49,373 nt of DNA from an uncultured Prevotella sp. (GCA_900543975.1 UQTI01000014.1:1-49373), one strand, 5' to 3'. Counted from the first letter of the stretch, positions 23,339 to 32,959 are shown. Made by a program: numbers and translations. Notes: generated from the sequence alone by a model not told the origin.

Positions 23339-25485
23339 TGGGCGACTATCAACTTTCCGACTGGTTGCCCACCACCCGCAAAGAGATGGACATACGCGGT
23401 TGGGACCAAGCCGATGTCATTCTCTTTTCCGGCGATGCCTACATAGACCACCCGTCGTTTGGAGCAGCCGTTATAGGACGCACCCTTGAAGCTCAGGGGT
23501 TGCGTGTGGCCATTGTGCCACAACCCGACTGGCACGGCGATTATCGCGACTTCAAGAAGCTTGGCCGTCCGAGACTGTTCTTCGGCATTGCGCCAGGCTG
23601 CATGGACTCGATGGTCAACAAATATACCGCCAACAAGCGCCTGCGCTCTGAAGATGCTTATAGCCCTGACGGACGCCACGACTGCCGGCCCGAATATCCG
23701 ACAATTGTCTACACCAAGATATTAAAAGAGCTTTATCCTGACGTGCCCGTGATGTTGGGAGGCATTGAAGCATCCATGCGCCGTCTTACCCATTACGACT
23801 ATTGGCAAGACCGCCTGCGCCCTTGCATCCTTCTCGACTCGGGTGCTGACCTGCTCATCTACGGCATGGGCGAGAAGCCAATAACCGAGCTTGTCAGACA
23901 GATGGAGGAAGGCCGTTCTATCGACACGATACATGACATTCCACAGACGGTATTCCTTTGTCGCGACACAGACAGCGATGCACAGGCCACCGACTCAGAC
24001 ATCTTGCTTCACAGTCATGAGGAGTGTCTACAGAACAAGAAGGCCCAAGCCGACAATTTCAGACACATAGAGGAGGAGAGCAACAAGATTCACGCCCAAC
24101 GCATTCTGCAACATGTAGGACATCAGGTTGTGGTGGTAAACCCGCCCTACCCTCCTATGACAACAGAAGAGATTGACCGGTCATACGATTTGCCTTACAC
24201 GCGCTTGCCACACCCAAAATATAAGAACAAGCGCATTCCGGCTTTCGAGATGATCAAGTTTTCTGTGAACATTCACAGAGGTTGCTTTGGCGGTTGCGCC
24301 TTCTGCACCATAAGTGCCCACCAAGGCAAGTTCATTTCATGCAGAAGCAAGGAGAGCATTCTTAAAGAGGTGGATAAGATTTCGAAGATGCCCGATTTCA
24401 AGGGCTATCTCTCCGACCTCGGCGGACCTTCTGCCAACATGTACGGCATGGGGGGACGCAACAAGAAAGCATGTGCTGCTTGTAAGCGCCCGTCGTGCAT
24501 AGACCCGCAGATTTGTCCAAACCTCGACACGGACCACTCAAAACTGCTTGAGATCTATCGTGCCGTTGATGCTTTGCCCTACATAAAGAAAAGCTTTATA
24601 GGAAGCGGTGTGCGTTATGACCTTCTTCTGCACAGGAGCAAGGACGAGCACAGCAACAAGGCGGCAGCAGAATATACGCGCGAACTCATTGTTAACCATG
24701 TGAGCGGACGCTTGAAGGTGGCTCCGGAACACACCTGTCCTGCCGTTCTGCGCCTCATGCGAAAACCTCCGTTTGAGCTGTTCAACGAGTTTAAACAGGT
24801 CTTTGAAAAGATAAACAAACAGGAAGGTCTGAAGCAACAGATCATTCCCTACTTTATCAGTTCCCACCCCGGCTGTCATGAGGCCGACATGGCTGAGTTG
24901 GCGGTAAAGACAAAAGAGATGGATTTTCATCTTGAGCAGGTGCAAGATTTCACCCCTACCCCCATGACCGTGAGCACAGAAGCATGGTACACGGGCTACG
25001 ACCCTTACACCCTTGAACCTGTATTCTCTGCCAAGACACCTAAAGAGAAGCTCGCACAACGCATGTTCTTCTTCTGGTACAAGCCTGAAGAGAGAAAACC
25101 CATTGAGCAAGAGCTCAGACGCATAGGACGCGCCGACCTTATACCTAAGTTGTATAGTCAGACGTTTGGTTTCCGTCAAGCTCCCATGCGCTACGAGCCA
25201 AAGCCTTACGGCGACGAAAGCAAGAAGAAAGGCAAGCACGGCTATGGACAAGAGAGCGGCTCGCCCTACAAGAAAGAAGGTGCTGCACACAAGAAGGGAA
25301 CAGCCGCCCGCAACACAAACGCTCCCGCCTACAGAACAGATGCGACCTTCACGCCCAAGGGTGGCAGCAGAAGCTACAAGGATGCAGGCACACAAAGCAG
25401 AAGCAGCCGTTCCTCGTTCAATCCTAATTTTAAGAACAATAAAATAAGCCGCAACGGCGACTCAAAAAAAGGACGAAGACGATAA
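23338..25485 (+). CDS. ygiQ: YgiQ family radical SAM protein
   Basis: A 715-aa protein with an N-terminal B12-binding-like fold (GDYQLSDWLPTTRKEMDIRG, DVILFSGDAYIDHPSFG) and a radical SAM core. The 4Fe-4S binding motif is RGCFGGCAFCTISAHQG (CxxxCxxC) at about residues 315-325. A second Cys group (KACAACKRPSC) follows, then a Lys/Ser/Gly-rich tail from about residue 620. The tail is long and low in complexity, likely disordered. Start ATG at 23338 is chosen because it overlaps the upstream stop and begins the family's normal N-terminus. YgiQ proteins are conserved but their substrate is unknown. Confidence 0.94.
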   Translation: MGDYQLSDWLPTTRKEMDIRGWDQADVILFSGDAYIDHPSFGAAVIGRTLEAQGLRVAIVPQPDWHGDYRDFKKLGRPRLFFGIAPGCMDSMVNKYTANKRLRSEDAYSPDGRHDCRPEYPTIVYTKILKELYPDVPVMLGGIEASMRRLTHYDYWQDRLRPCILLDSGADLLIYGMGEKPITELVRQMEEGRSIDTIHDIPQTVFLCRDTDSDAQATDSDILLHSHEECLQNKKAQADNFRHIEEESNKIHAQRILQHVGHQVVVVNPPYPPMTTEEIDRSYDLPYTRLPHPKYKNKRIPAFEMIKFSVNIHRGCFGGCAFCTISAHQGKFISCRSKESILKEVDKISKMPDFKGYLSDLGGPSANMYGMGGRNKKACAACKRPSCIDPQICPNLDTDHSKLLEIYRAVDALPYIKKSFIGSGVRYDLLLHRSKDEHSNKAAAEYTRELIVNHVSGRLKVAPEHTCPAVLRLMRKPPFELFNEFKQVFEKINKQEGLKQQIIPYFISSHPGCHEADMAELAVKTKEMDFHLEQVQDFTPTPMTVSTEAWYTGYDPYTLEPVFSAKTPKEKLAQRMFFFWYKPEERKPIEQELRRIGRADLIPKLYSQTFGFRQAPMRYEPKPYGDESKKKGKHGYGQESGSPYKKEGAAHKKGTAARNTNAPAYRTDATFTPKGGSRSYKDAGTQSRSSRSSFNPNFKNNKISRNGDSKKGRRR

Positions 25486-25524
25486 CCGGCATTTTCAAAA
25501 CTGTAAAAACAAGAAACAACAAAA

Positions 25525-25578
25525 CAGGTGCGCGAGAAAATAATCTAACAAAGATTGTTTTTGCGCACCTGATTTTTT
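25525..25578 (+). terminator. Rho-independent terminator after ygiQ
   Basis: caggtgcgc (25525-25533) pairs with gcgcacctg (25563-25571), with a smaller complementary loop (aatct/agatt) inside, followed by a T-run. It ends the panC-panD-ygiQ operon. Confidence 0.85.
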
Positions 25579-25644
25579 AAATAGACTTAACACCAATATT
25601 ATAACAAATGCCAACAAACAAGGCGTTCAACTCAAACGTATAAT

Positions 25645-28164
25645 ATGAAAATGACGATCAACGACATCACAGAACGTTCTGGCAACTTGCCTTCATCAAG
25701 CATAGCGGACGTTCTAAACAGTTGTGTAAGGAAACACAATTGTGCGATAGTGACTGCCCCTCCAGGAGCGGGTAAGTCGACCTTGTTGCCACTTACCCTG
25801 TTGGCTGGCCTTGACACAGAGGGCAAGATTCTCATGCTTGAGCCACGACGTCTGGCAGCACGACAGATAGCCGAACGCATGGCTGATATTCTTGGCGAGA
25901 AAGCGGGAGAAACGGTGGGATATAGAGTGAGGTTTGAAAGCAAGGTGTCGGCAAAAACACGCATAGAGGTTCTCACAGAAGGCATTCTGACGCGCATGCT
26001 TGTAGACGACGCCACTCTCGATGGCGTTGATGTGGTCATTTTTGACGAGTTTCACGAACGCAGCATAAACACGGACCTCGCGCTTGCCCTGACGCGACAA
26101 ACGCAACAGGTCATTCGGCCTGACCTTAAAATCGTGATCATGTCGGCAACAATAGCAACAGAAAATATATGTAAACAGTTTGACGCTCCTCTGATAGAGA
26201 GCGAGGGACGCATGTTTCCCGTAAACATCGTAAATGCAACAGAAGACACAACACCTGCCTCTGCAGCGGTCGACACAGCACGAGCCATATTGTCGGCTCA
26301 CAGAAACCACGAAGGCGACATCTTGGCGTTTCTTCCAGGTCAAGGCGACATTGAACGATGCATGGACATGCTCGGCGCAGCACTTGCTCCCACAAACGTT
26401 TATCCGCTCTACGGCAACCTGTCGCCCGAGCAGCAGCGCAAGGCAATAGCGCCGTCGCGCGACGGGGAACGTAAGGTTGTGTTGGCTACGCCTATTGCCG
26501 AAACCTCAATAACCATCGAGGGAGTGAGGGTTGTCATAGACACAGGGTTGTGTCGCTCGCTTGTGTTTAACGGGCGCACAGGTCTGAGCAGGTTAGAGAC
26601 CGTTAGGATAAGCATGGACATGGCCACGCAACGTAGTGGCCGTGCCGGCCGTGTGGCTCCGGGCACATGCTATCGTCTTTGGACGCTGGCTTCAGAACAT
26701 AACATGGCACCACAACGCAAGCCTGAGATAGAAACCCAAGACCTCGCGCCCTTGGCTTTGTCGGTTGCGGCCTTTGGCGAAAGCAATATCGAGACATTGC
26801 CATGGCTTGACGTACCGCCAACAGCAAGCGTGGCGAAAGCTGTAAACCTACTCACATCGCTTGGCGCTCTTGATGAGGACAGAGCCATCACGCCCCTGGG
26901 ACGCAAGATGTCGGAGATGCCTTGTCACCCTCGCATCGCCCGTATGATCCTTGGAGCCAACACATCAGAGCAGAAGGCGTTGGCGTGTGACATTGCGGCC
27001 TTGCTTGAAGAGAAGAACCCCATGAGCAACCTCGAAGACACCGACATTGCCATACCCTTATACTCGCTCCGTTCTGCAAGAGAGAAGCACCAGACAGGCC
27101 GATGGAAACAAGCCATGATGTCAGCACAAGAGTATCTACGCATGGCTCATGTCAAAGAAGACAACAACGCCGTCGACTCGTTTGACGCAGGACAACTTCT
27201 TGCTCTCGCCTATCCTGAACGCATTGCCATGGCCACAAACAGTTTTGGCGGATACCGTATGGCAAACGGGCAGGATGTTGTATTGGCACAAGACGACACG
27301 ATGTTGGCAAACCAATGGATCGTGGTTGCTTCGCTCTATGCTGCGCCCAACACCAAGGGCACGGTCTTTGTAGCCGCACCCGTGCATATAGACGATGTTG
27401 CTTCACAGGTAGCGAGCACGCGCGACAACGTGTCATGGGACAGCAGACAAGGATGCGTTGTCATGCAACGGGAAGAGCGGATAGGCAAGCTTACCGTCGG
27501 TTCGCGCCAGTTACACAACGCAGACAACAAACAGATTATAGACATTATATGTAAAGCGTTGCGCAAGGACGGACTCAGCATGCTCACCTGGGACGACAAC
27601 GTGCAACGTCTGCAACGCCGTGTACAAGCCGTAGCCACATGGCACCCCGACATGAACATCCCAGACATCTCAACAGAGCACCTGCTTGACACAGCCTCAG
27701 AATGGCTACCTATTTATCTTACACAAGGCAACCATCTGCTCACCACAACTTCAGAACTGAAAAAACTCAATCTTGCTGAGATCGTTTGGAACATCATACC
27801 CTATGACCAACAGCAGGAGATAGACCGTCTGGCACCAACACACATAACGGTACAGACGGGCAGCCGCATACTTATCGACTACCGTCAAGGAGCACAAGCT
27901 CCCATTGTGAGTGTGCGTCTGCAAGAATGTTTCGGCATGACCACAACGCCTTGTGTTGACGACGGAAGATGTCCTGTACTCATGGAACTGCTGTCGCCAG
28001 GCTTCAAGCCCGTGCAGCTGACACAAGACATTGAGAGCTTCTGGAGTGGCACTTATTTTGAAATAAGGAAAGAGTTGCGCCGTCGTTACCCGAAACATTA
28101 TTGGCCAGAAAACCCGTTGGAGGCTGAAGCTGTGAGGGGTGTAAAAAGGAGAGACAACAAATAA
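25645..28164 (+). CDS. hrpB: ATP-dependent helicase HrpB
   Basis: An 839-aa DEAH-type helicase. Motif I is TAPPGAGKSTLLPL, motif Ia EPRRLAARQIA, motif II DEFHERS (DEFH), motif III MSATI, motif V NVYPLYGNLSPEQQ/LATPIAETSITIEG, and motif VI QRSGRAGRVAPG. HA2-type and HrpB C-terminal regions follow. HrpB proteins are putative RNA helicases of uncertain cellular role. The start MKMTINDITE is the first ATG after the terminator. Full family length. Confidence 0.96.
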   Translation: MKMTINDITERSGNLPSSSIADVLNSCVRKHNCAIVTAPPGAGKSTLLPLTLLAGLDTEGKILMLEPRRLAARQIAERMADILGEKAGETVGYRVRFESKVSAKTRIEVLTEGILTRMLVDDATLDGVDVVIFDEFHERSINTDLALALTRQTQQVIRPDLKIVIMSATIATENICKQFDAPLIESEGRMFPVNIVNATEDTTPASAAVDTARAILSAHRNHEGDILAFLPGQGDIERCMDMLGAALAPTNVYPLYGNLSPEQQRKAIAPSRDGERKVVLATPIAETSITIEGVRVVIDTGLCRSLVFNGRTGLSRLETVRISMDMATQRSGRAGRVAPGTCYRLWTLASEHNMAPQRKPEIETQDLAPLALSVAAFGESNIETLPWLDVPPTASVAKAVNLLTSLGALDEDRAITPLGRKMSEMPCHPRIARMILGANTSEQKALACDIAALLEEKNPMSNLEDTDIAIPLYSLRSAREKHQTGRWKQAMMSAQEYLRMAHVKEDNNAVDSFDAGQLLALAYPERIAMATNSFGGYRMANGQDVVLAQDDTMLANQWIVVASLYAAPNTKGTVFVAAPVHIDDVASQVASTRDNVSWDSRQGCVVMQREERIGKLTVGSRQLHNADNKQIIDIICKALRKDGLSMLTWDDNVQRLQRRVQAVATWHPDMNIPDISTEHLLDTASEWLPIYLTQGNHLLTTTSELKKLNLAEIVWNIIPYDQQQEIDRLAPTHITVQTGSRILIDYRQGAQAPIVSVRLQECFGMTTTPCVDDGRCPVLMELLSPGFKPVQLTQDIESFWSGTYFEIRKELRRRYPKHYWPENPLEAEAVRGVKRRDNK

Positions 28165-28291
28165 GAGGGCTTTGTTGCTGTGTTGGTTGTTTCAATACAC
28201 AATAAAACGGCGATAGTGGCGTTATTTCTAGAAAAGTGAACAGAAAAAGTAACAGAAAACGACAAAACAAGCAAAAGGAAAACAATTGTCT

Positions 28292-29752
28292 ATGAACAAG
28301 ATATCATTATTCATTATAACGTTTTTCATTGGATGCCTCACCATAGCATGTGACGATGACAATTTTGACATGTCGCCATCACAAGCCCTCACGTTCTCAA
28401 ACGACACGATACGTTTTGACACCCTGTTTTCTACCGTGCCTTCATCAACACGCTCGTTTTGGGCTTTCAACAAGACTGGTAGCGGCATACGTTGCACATC
28501 GGTTAGGCAAGAGCGCGGCAACCAGTCGGGCTTCCGTATAAATGTTGACGGAGCGTTTCTTGGACAAGCATCAGGATATGCTGTGTCAGACATTGAACTG
28601 CGAAAGAAAGACAGCATAAGGATTTTCGTAGAAGCAACCTTCCCAAACAACTATAAAGGCAAGCCGTCAGAGATTAAGGACAACCTGGTGTTCACGCTAG
28701 AAAACGGAAAACAACAGAAGGTCAATCTTAACGCCTTCGCCTGGGATTGCAACATTGTGCGTAACCTGTGCATAGACAAAGACACAACTTTGGCAGCAGA
28801 CACAAAGCCCCTTGTTGTCTATGGACCTATAGAGGTGGCAAAGGGAGCAACACTCACGTTAGCACCAGGCCTGACACTCTATTTTCATGGCAACGCAGGA
28901 ATAGATGTTCATGGCCGACTGGTAAGCAACGGCACAGCCGATGCTAAGGTTGTGTTGCGAGGCGACCGCCTTGACCGCATGTTCGACTATCTGCCCTACG
29001 ACCGTGTCAGCGGACAATGGAACGGACTGCATTTCTATGAAGAGTCGTACGACAACATGTTAAGGAACACCGACATACATAGCACATACGACGGCATTGT
29101 GGTCGACTCGTCTGCTCTTGACCGCACAACGCTAACCCTTGAAAACAGCATTGTGCACAACTGTCAAGGCTATGGTTTGAAGACCACAAACGCCGTGGTA
29201 AACATAACCAACTGTCAGCTAACAAACACCCTACACGACTGCTTGTTTGTTGATGGCGGCAACGTGAGCATCAACGCCACAACCATGGCACAGTTCTACC
29301 CCTTCGACTCACAGCGTGGTGCAGCCATTCGCTTCTCGTCTGTGAACAACCCGTTACAATCGCTTGTTTGCAAAAACTCTATTGTGACGGGCTACGCCGA
29401 CGATTTGCTTTTCTCAGAAAGCGAGAAAGACAGCGACCATGCCAACGAATTTCAGTTTTACAGCTGTCTGCTGCGCACGCCAAAGGTAGAGACAGAAGAC
29501 AGCATAAGATTTAAAGACGTTGTGTATGAAGATGTTAGCGACACCACATCTTACGGTCTTAAAAACTTTGTTCTCATAGACGGCGATCATCAACAATATG
29601 ATTTCCATCTTAAAGAGAAAGCAGCAGCCATAGGCATTGCAGACAAAACCTCTATGCCGTCTACCGACTTGACAGGGAAACAACGCGATGACACACCCGA
29701 CGTTGGAGCCTATGAGTTTGTGGCCACAGAAAACAAAGAAGAAGAAAAGTGA
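28292..29752 (+). CDS. Right-handed beta-helix lipoprotein
   Basis: A 486-aa protein with a lipoprotein signal (ISLFIITFFIGCLTIAC, lipobox Cys, then DDDNFD). An N-terminal beta-sandwich-like region is followed by a parallel beta-helix: GPIEVAKGATLTLAPGLTLY, GNAGIDVHGRLVSNGTADAK, IHSTYDGIVVDSS, and repeated short strands with N-x-x-L turns. It ends with DDTPDVGAYEF, the terminal motif of many Bacteroidota surface beta-helix proteins. ATG 28292 is preferred over a TTG two codons earlier. It is likely surface-exposed; a polysaccharide-binding or degrading role is possible but no catalytic triad is recognised. Confidence 0.87.
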   Translation: MNKISLFIITFFIGCLTIACDDDNFDMSPSQALTFSNDTIRFDTLFSTVPSSTRSFWAFNKTGSGIRCTSVRQERGNQSGFRINVDGAFLGQASGYAVSDIELRKKDSIRIFVEATFPNNYKGKPSEIKDNLVFTLENGKQQKVNLNAFAWDCNIVRNLCIDKDTTLAADTKPLVVYGPIEVAKGATLTLAPGLTLYFHGNAGIDVHGRLVSNGTADAKVVLRGDRLDRMFDYLPYDRVSGQWNGLHFYEESYDNMLRNTDIHSTYDGIVVDSSALDRTTLTLENSIVHNCQGYGLKTTNAVVNITNCQLTNTLHDCLFVDGGNVSINATTMAQFYPFDSQRGAAIRFSSVNNPLQSLVCKNSIVTGYADDLLFSESEKDSDHANEFQFYSCLLRTPKVETEDSIRFKDVVYEDVSDTTSYGLKNFVLIDGDHQQYDFHLKEKAAAIGIADKTSMPSTDLTGKQRDDTPDVGAYEFVATENKEEEK

Positions 29753-29930
29753 TTGAGCGTTCTAAGGTTCAGAACATCTCATGATTGAAACGTAAGACAA
29801 GAGAATGAACAAAAGAGATGCTTAAAAACGCTTAAGGAAAGATGCTTAAAGAAAAAGAAGCATGAAGAAAAGAAATATAAAGAAAAAGACATAAAAATAG
29901 AGAACTAAATACTAAAGACATATTACTATT

Positions 29931-30410
29931 ATGAAAGAGTTTGAAATTGTAACAAAGATAAAGCTGTGGCCCTTTGAAGAGCTGCATCCAAAAGACCGTC
30001 AGCTGGTTGAGATGGCCATAAAGGCCACAGAAGGGGCATACGCCGAGTATAGCCATTTTTATGTAGGAGCCGCAGCACGCCTTGCCGACGGAACAATAGT
30101 GACAGGTGCGAACCAAGAGAATGCTGCCTTCCCGTCAGGTCTCTGCGCCGAACGCACAACGCTCTTTGCTGCACAGGCAAACCATCCGACACAACCCGTT
30201 GAGACAATAGCCATCGCGGCACGCAACGACAACGGCTTTCTCAAAGCCCCGATCTCACCATGTGGCGCTTGCCGACAGGTTATGATCGGCGTAGAAGACC
30301 GTTACGGCACGCCCATGCGTGTGCTGCTTTATGGTACCGACGGCGTGTACGACATTGCGTCAGCCAAAGACCTCTTGCCGTTCTGTTTCGTTAGCGACAG
30401 CATGAAATAA
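29931..30410 (+). CDS. cdd: Cytidine deaminase
   Basis: A 159-aa zinc enzyme that deaminates cytidine and deoxycytidine to uridine forms in pyrimidine salvage. The zinc and catalytic motifs are SGLCAERTTLFAA (Cys and Glu of CAE) and ISPCGACRQVM (PCxxC). YSHFYVGAA and GANQENAAFPSG are substrate-site segments. Length suits the homotetrameric family. A direct repeat of agacagcatgaaataa at the 3' end (C-terminal codons and just after) precedes the terminator. Confidence 0.95.
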   Translation: MKEFEIVTKIKLWPFEELHPKDRQLVEMAIKATEGAYAEYSHFYVGAAARLADGTIVTGANQENAAFPSGLCAERTTLFAAQANHPTQPVETIAIAARNDNGFLKAPISPCGACRQVMIGVEDRYGTPMRVLLYGTDGVYDIASAKDLLPFCFVSDSMK

Positions 30411-30437
30411 CAGGAAAGACAGCATGAAATAATAAAG

Positions 30438-30518
30438 AGACAAAGAAAGGAATGGGTTAAAAACCCATAACGCCCACACTATTTTGGGCATATCCCTCCT
30501 TTCTTTGTCTTTTTTTTC
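30438..30518 (+). terminator. Branched terminator hairpin
   Basis: An outer stem of 14 bp (agacaaagaaagga at 30438-30451 with tcctttctttgtct at 30497-30510) is followed by a T-run. It encloses two smaller hairpins (atgggtt/aacccat and cgccca/tgggca), so the RNA would form a three-way junction. It separates cdd from the mmdA promoter only two bases later. Confidence 0.82.
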
Positions 30519-30519
30519 G

Positions 30520-30527
30520 TAAATTTG
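30520..30527 (+). promoter_or_regulatory. Promoter -7 element for mmdA locus
   Basis: TAAATTTG matches TAnnTTTG, begins right after the T-run of the cdd terminator, and lies 74 bp before the mmdA ATG. No clear -33 TTTG at 20-bp spacing. Confidence 0.6.
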
Positions 30528-30601
30528 CACCAATATACGTTGAGGACCTCTTTTTAGAGTCTGAAACGTGCGTTAGAAAACTGTAGAATTGAAAATATTT
30601 T

Positions 30602-32155
30602 ATGAGCAAACAAGTAGAGAAAATCAAAGAGCTTATCGCCAAGCGCGAGAAAGCTCGTCTCGGAGGTGGCGAAAAAGCCATTGAGAAACAGCATGCACGC
30701 GGAAAGTACACAGCACGCGAGCGTATAGACATGCTCGTTGACAAAGATTCGTTTGAAGAATATGACATGTTCAAGCTTCACCGTTGCCACAATTTCGGCA
30801 TGGAGAAGAAGCAGTATCTGGGCGATGGTGTGGTAGCCGGCTCGGCAACCATCGATGGCCGTCTGGTATATGTTTACGCTCAAGACTTCACCGTGAACGG
30901 CGGTTCTCTCTCTGAGACCATGTCGCAGAAGATCTGCAAGGTGATGGACATGGCCATGACAATGGGCGCTCCTGTCATCTGCATGAACGACTCGGGTGGT
31001 GCACGCATTCAGGAAGGAATCTGCGCCCTCGCAGGCTACGGCGAGATTTTTGAGCGCAACATCTTGGCCAGCGGCGTCATTCCTCAGATCTCAGGTATCT
31101 TCGGTCCCTGCGCAGGAGGTGCTGTTTATTCACCAGCTTTGACCGACTTCATCCTCATGATGGAGAATACCAGCTACATGTTCCTCACAGGTCCTAAAGT
31201 TGTAAAGACGGTTACAGGCGAGGACATCGACTCAGAGCACCTCGGCGGCGCTTCTGTACATGCTACAAAGAGCGGTGTAACCCATTTCACAGCCAAGACA
31301 GAGGAAGAGGCAATGGAGCTCATCAAGACTCTGCTCAGCTACATCCCCTCAAACAACCAGGAGGAGGCTCCTCGTGTAGAGTGTACCGACCCCATCGACC
31401 GCAAGGAAGACTTGCTCAACGAGATTCTTCCCGATGATCCCAACAAGGCCTACGACATGTATAAGGTTATTGGTGCCATCACCGACAACGGAGAGTTCTT
31501 CGAGGTGCAGCCTAAGTTTGCAAAGAACATCATCACAGGCTTTGCTCGCTTCAACGGTCAGAGCGTAGGCATCGTTGCCAACCAGCCGGCATGCTACGCT
31601 GGCGTGCTCGACACCAATGCTTCACGCAAGGGAGCCCGCTTCGTGCGCTTCTGCGATGCCTTCAACATTCCTATCGTATCGCTTGTTGACGTTCCAGGCT
31701 TCCTTCCCGGCACAGGTCAGGAGTATAACGCCGTTATCTTGCACGGTGCACAGCTTCTCTACGCTTACGGCGAGGCTACCGTTCCCAAGATTACCATCAC
31801 TCTGCGCAAGAGCTATGGCGGTAGCCACATCGTGATGGGTTGCAAGCAGCTGCGTGCCGACCTCAATTTCGCATGGCCTACCTCTGAGATTGCCGTTATG
31901 GGAGCATCGGGTGCTGTGGCTGTGCTCTGCGCAAAGGAAGCCAAAACTCATGAAGATCCGAAGGCATTCCTCGCAGAGAAAGAGGCCGAGTATACCGACA
32001 TGTTCGCAAACCCCTATCAGGCAGCCCAGTACGGTTACATCGACGACGTTATCGAGCCTCGCAACACACGCTTCCGCATCTGTCGCGGTTTGGCACAGTT
32101 GGCAACAAAACGCCAGTCGTTGCCAGCCAAGAAGCATGGTTGCATGCCTATGTAA
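30602..32155 (+). CDS. mmdA: Acyl-CoA carboxyltransferase (methylmalonyl-CoA decarboxylase alpha / propionyl-CoA carboxylase beta)
   Basis: A 517-aa crotonase-fold carboxyltransferase. Typical segments: QHARGKYTARERIDMLVD, NDSGGARIQEGICALAGYGE, GPCAGGAVYSPALTDF, YMFLTGPKVVKTVTGE, and in the C-terminal half, LVDVPGFLPGTGQEYN, GGSHIVMGC, AWPTSEIAVMGASGAV. It transfers CO2 between methylmalonyl-CoA/propionyl-CoA and biotin on the carrier protein, encoded two genes downstream. In Bacteroidota this serves the succinate-to-propionate pathway, usually with a Na+-pumping beta subunit, which is not in this window. Which partner is used is therefore open. Confidence 0.94.
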   Translation: MSKQVEKIKELIAKREKARLGGGEKAIEKQHARGKYTARERIDMLVDKDSFEEYDMFKLHRCHNFGMEKKQYLGDGVVAGSATIDGRLVYVYAQDFTVNGGSLSETMSQKICKVMDMAMTMGAPVICMNDSGGARIQEGICALAGYGEIFERNILASGVIPQISGIFGPCAGGAVYSPALTDFILMMENTSYMFLTGPKVVKTVTGEDIDSEHLGGASVHATKSGVTHFTAKTEEEAMELIKTLLSYIPSNNQEEAPRVECTDPIDRKEDLLNEILPDDPNKAYDMYKVIGAITDNGEFFEVQPKFAKNIITGFARFNGQSVGIVANQPACYAGVLDTNASRKGARFVRFCDAFNIPIVSLVDVPGFLPGTGQEYNAVILHGAQLLYAYGEATVPKITITLRKSYGGSHIVMGCKQLRADLNFAWPTSEIAVMGASGAVAVLCAKEAKTHEDPKAFLAEKEAEYTDMFANPYQAAQYGYIDDVIEPRNTRFRICRGLAQLATKRQSLPAKKHGCMPM

Positions 32156-32189
32156 GGAACATAACAGGTGAGAAAACAAAAAAATCATT

Positions 32190-32354
32190 ATGGCAACAGA
32201 CAAGAACATTTTCGCAGCAATTGCCCTCGCTCTCCACGAGTTTAAGGGAAACAATGTGCATGACAAAGAGCCTGGCGTGATAACCATCAAGCCACGCCCC
32301 ACTTTGTGGAATGCGAAATTTCAGGTAATGACATCTAAACCAGAAAGAAGATGA
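32190..32354 (+). CDS. Small 54-aa protein of the decarboxylase locus (OadG-like position)
   Basis: A 54-aa protein, MATDKNIFAAIALALHEFKG, then NNVHDKEPGVITIKPRPTLW and a short basic end. It looks like the soluble C-terminal part of the OadG-type or carrier-linker proteins found between mmdA and the biotin carrier in Bacteroidota; no membrane helix is present. It overlaps the carrier gene by four bases (ATGA), so translation is coupled. Its role may be to hold the complex together, an inference from position. Confidence 0.78.
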   Translation: MATDKNIFAAIALALHEFKGNNVHDKEPGVITIKPRPTLWNAKFQVMTSKPERR

Positions 32355-32779
32355 AAGAATATAAATATACTATCGACGGAAAAGAATATAAAGTAGAGAT
32401 TGGCGACATTGCCGACAACATCGCCAACGTGACCGTCAACGGCGAAGCCTTTAAGGTGGAGATGGAGCCCGAACCAGAACCAGAGAAGAAGAAGGTTGTT
32501 GTGCAGCCTGCGGCAGCACAGCCTGCTTCTGACGACAACACGACAAGCGCAGCCAACGTCAACACAGCCAATGCCGTGAAGGCTCCTCTGCCAGGTGTAA
32601 TCACCGAGATCAAGGTAAATGTTGGCGACACCGTGAGCGCTGACGACACCGTTGTGGTTCTCGAGGCTATGAAGATGGCCAACAACATTGAGGCCGAGAA
32701 GAGCGGCAAGGTTACAGCCATCTGCGTAAAACAGGGCGAGAGCGTTATGGAAGACTCTCCGCTGGTTGTAATTGAATAA
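32351..32779 (+). CDS. Biotin carboxyl carrier protein of acyl-CoA decarboxylase
   Basis: A 142-aa carrier. The N-terminus (MKEYKYTIDGKEYKVEIGDI) forms a small domain common in this subgroup. A Pro/Glu/Ala-rich linker (about residues 38-75) follows, then the biotinyl domain (KAPLPGVITEIKVNVGDTVS) with the biotinylation site EAMKMAN. It carries CO2 on biotin between the carboxyltransferase MmdA and a decarboxylase or carboxylase partner. Confidence 0.95.
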   Translation: MKEYKYTIDGKEYKVEIGDIADNIANVTVNGEAFKVEMEPEPEPEKKKVVVQPAAAQPASDDNTTSAANVNTANAVKAPLPGVITEIKVNVGDTVSADDTVVVLEAMKMANNIEAEKSGKVTAICVKQGESVMEDSPLVVIE

Positions 32780-32785
32780 ACGACC

Positions 32786-32959
32786 ATGCGTAAACGCATC
32801 TTACAGATTGTCAACCTGCCGTTGGTAGCTGTCGGGGTGTTCATCCTCGTGCTAACCTTTTTCCTACCAATCACAAACACCAATGTCATAAACGTTGTGG
32901 CTTGGCTGCTTATTATGGTAGGAGCTGTGGGATATGTTGTAAGCCAAAAACGAAAATGA
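32786..32959 (+). CDS. Small two-helix membrane protein, 57 aa
   Basis: A 57-aa ORF: MRKRILQIVNLPLVAVGVFI, a first hydrophobic helix into LVLTFFLPIT, a short loop (NTNVINVV), a second helix (AWLLIMVGAVGYVV) and a basic end SQKRK. Both ends are positively charged, giving a hairpin with both termini inside. It starts 6 bp after the biotin-carrier stop and precedes the operon terminator, so it belongs to the locus. Not recognised as a known family. It occupies the place where the large Na+-translocating beta subunit would normally be. Confidence 0.7.
   Translation: MRKRILQIVNLPLVAVGVFILVLTFFLPITNTNVINVVAWLLIMVGAVGYVVSQKRK

Noticed and set aside
29815..29890. A-rich copies of agatgcttaaa upstream of cdd as another tandem repeat
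   Set aside because: Only two clear copies 24 bp apart in very A-rich sequence; too weak to list as an array.
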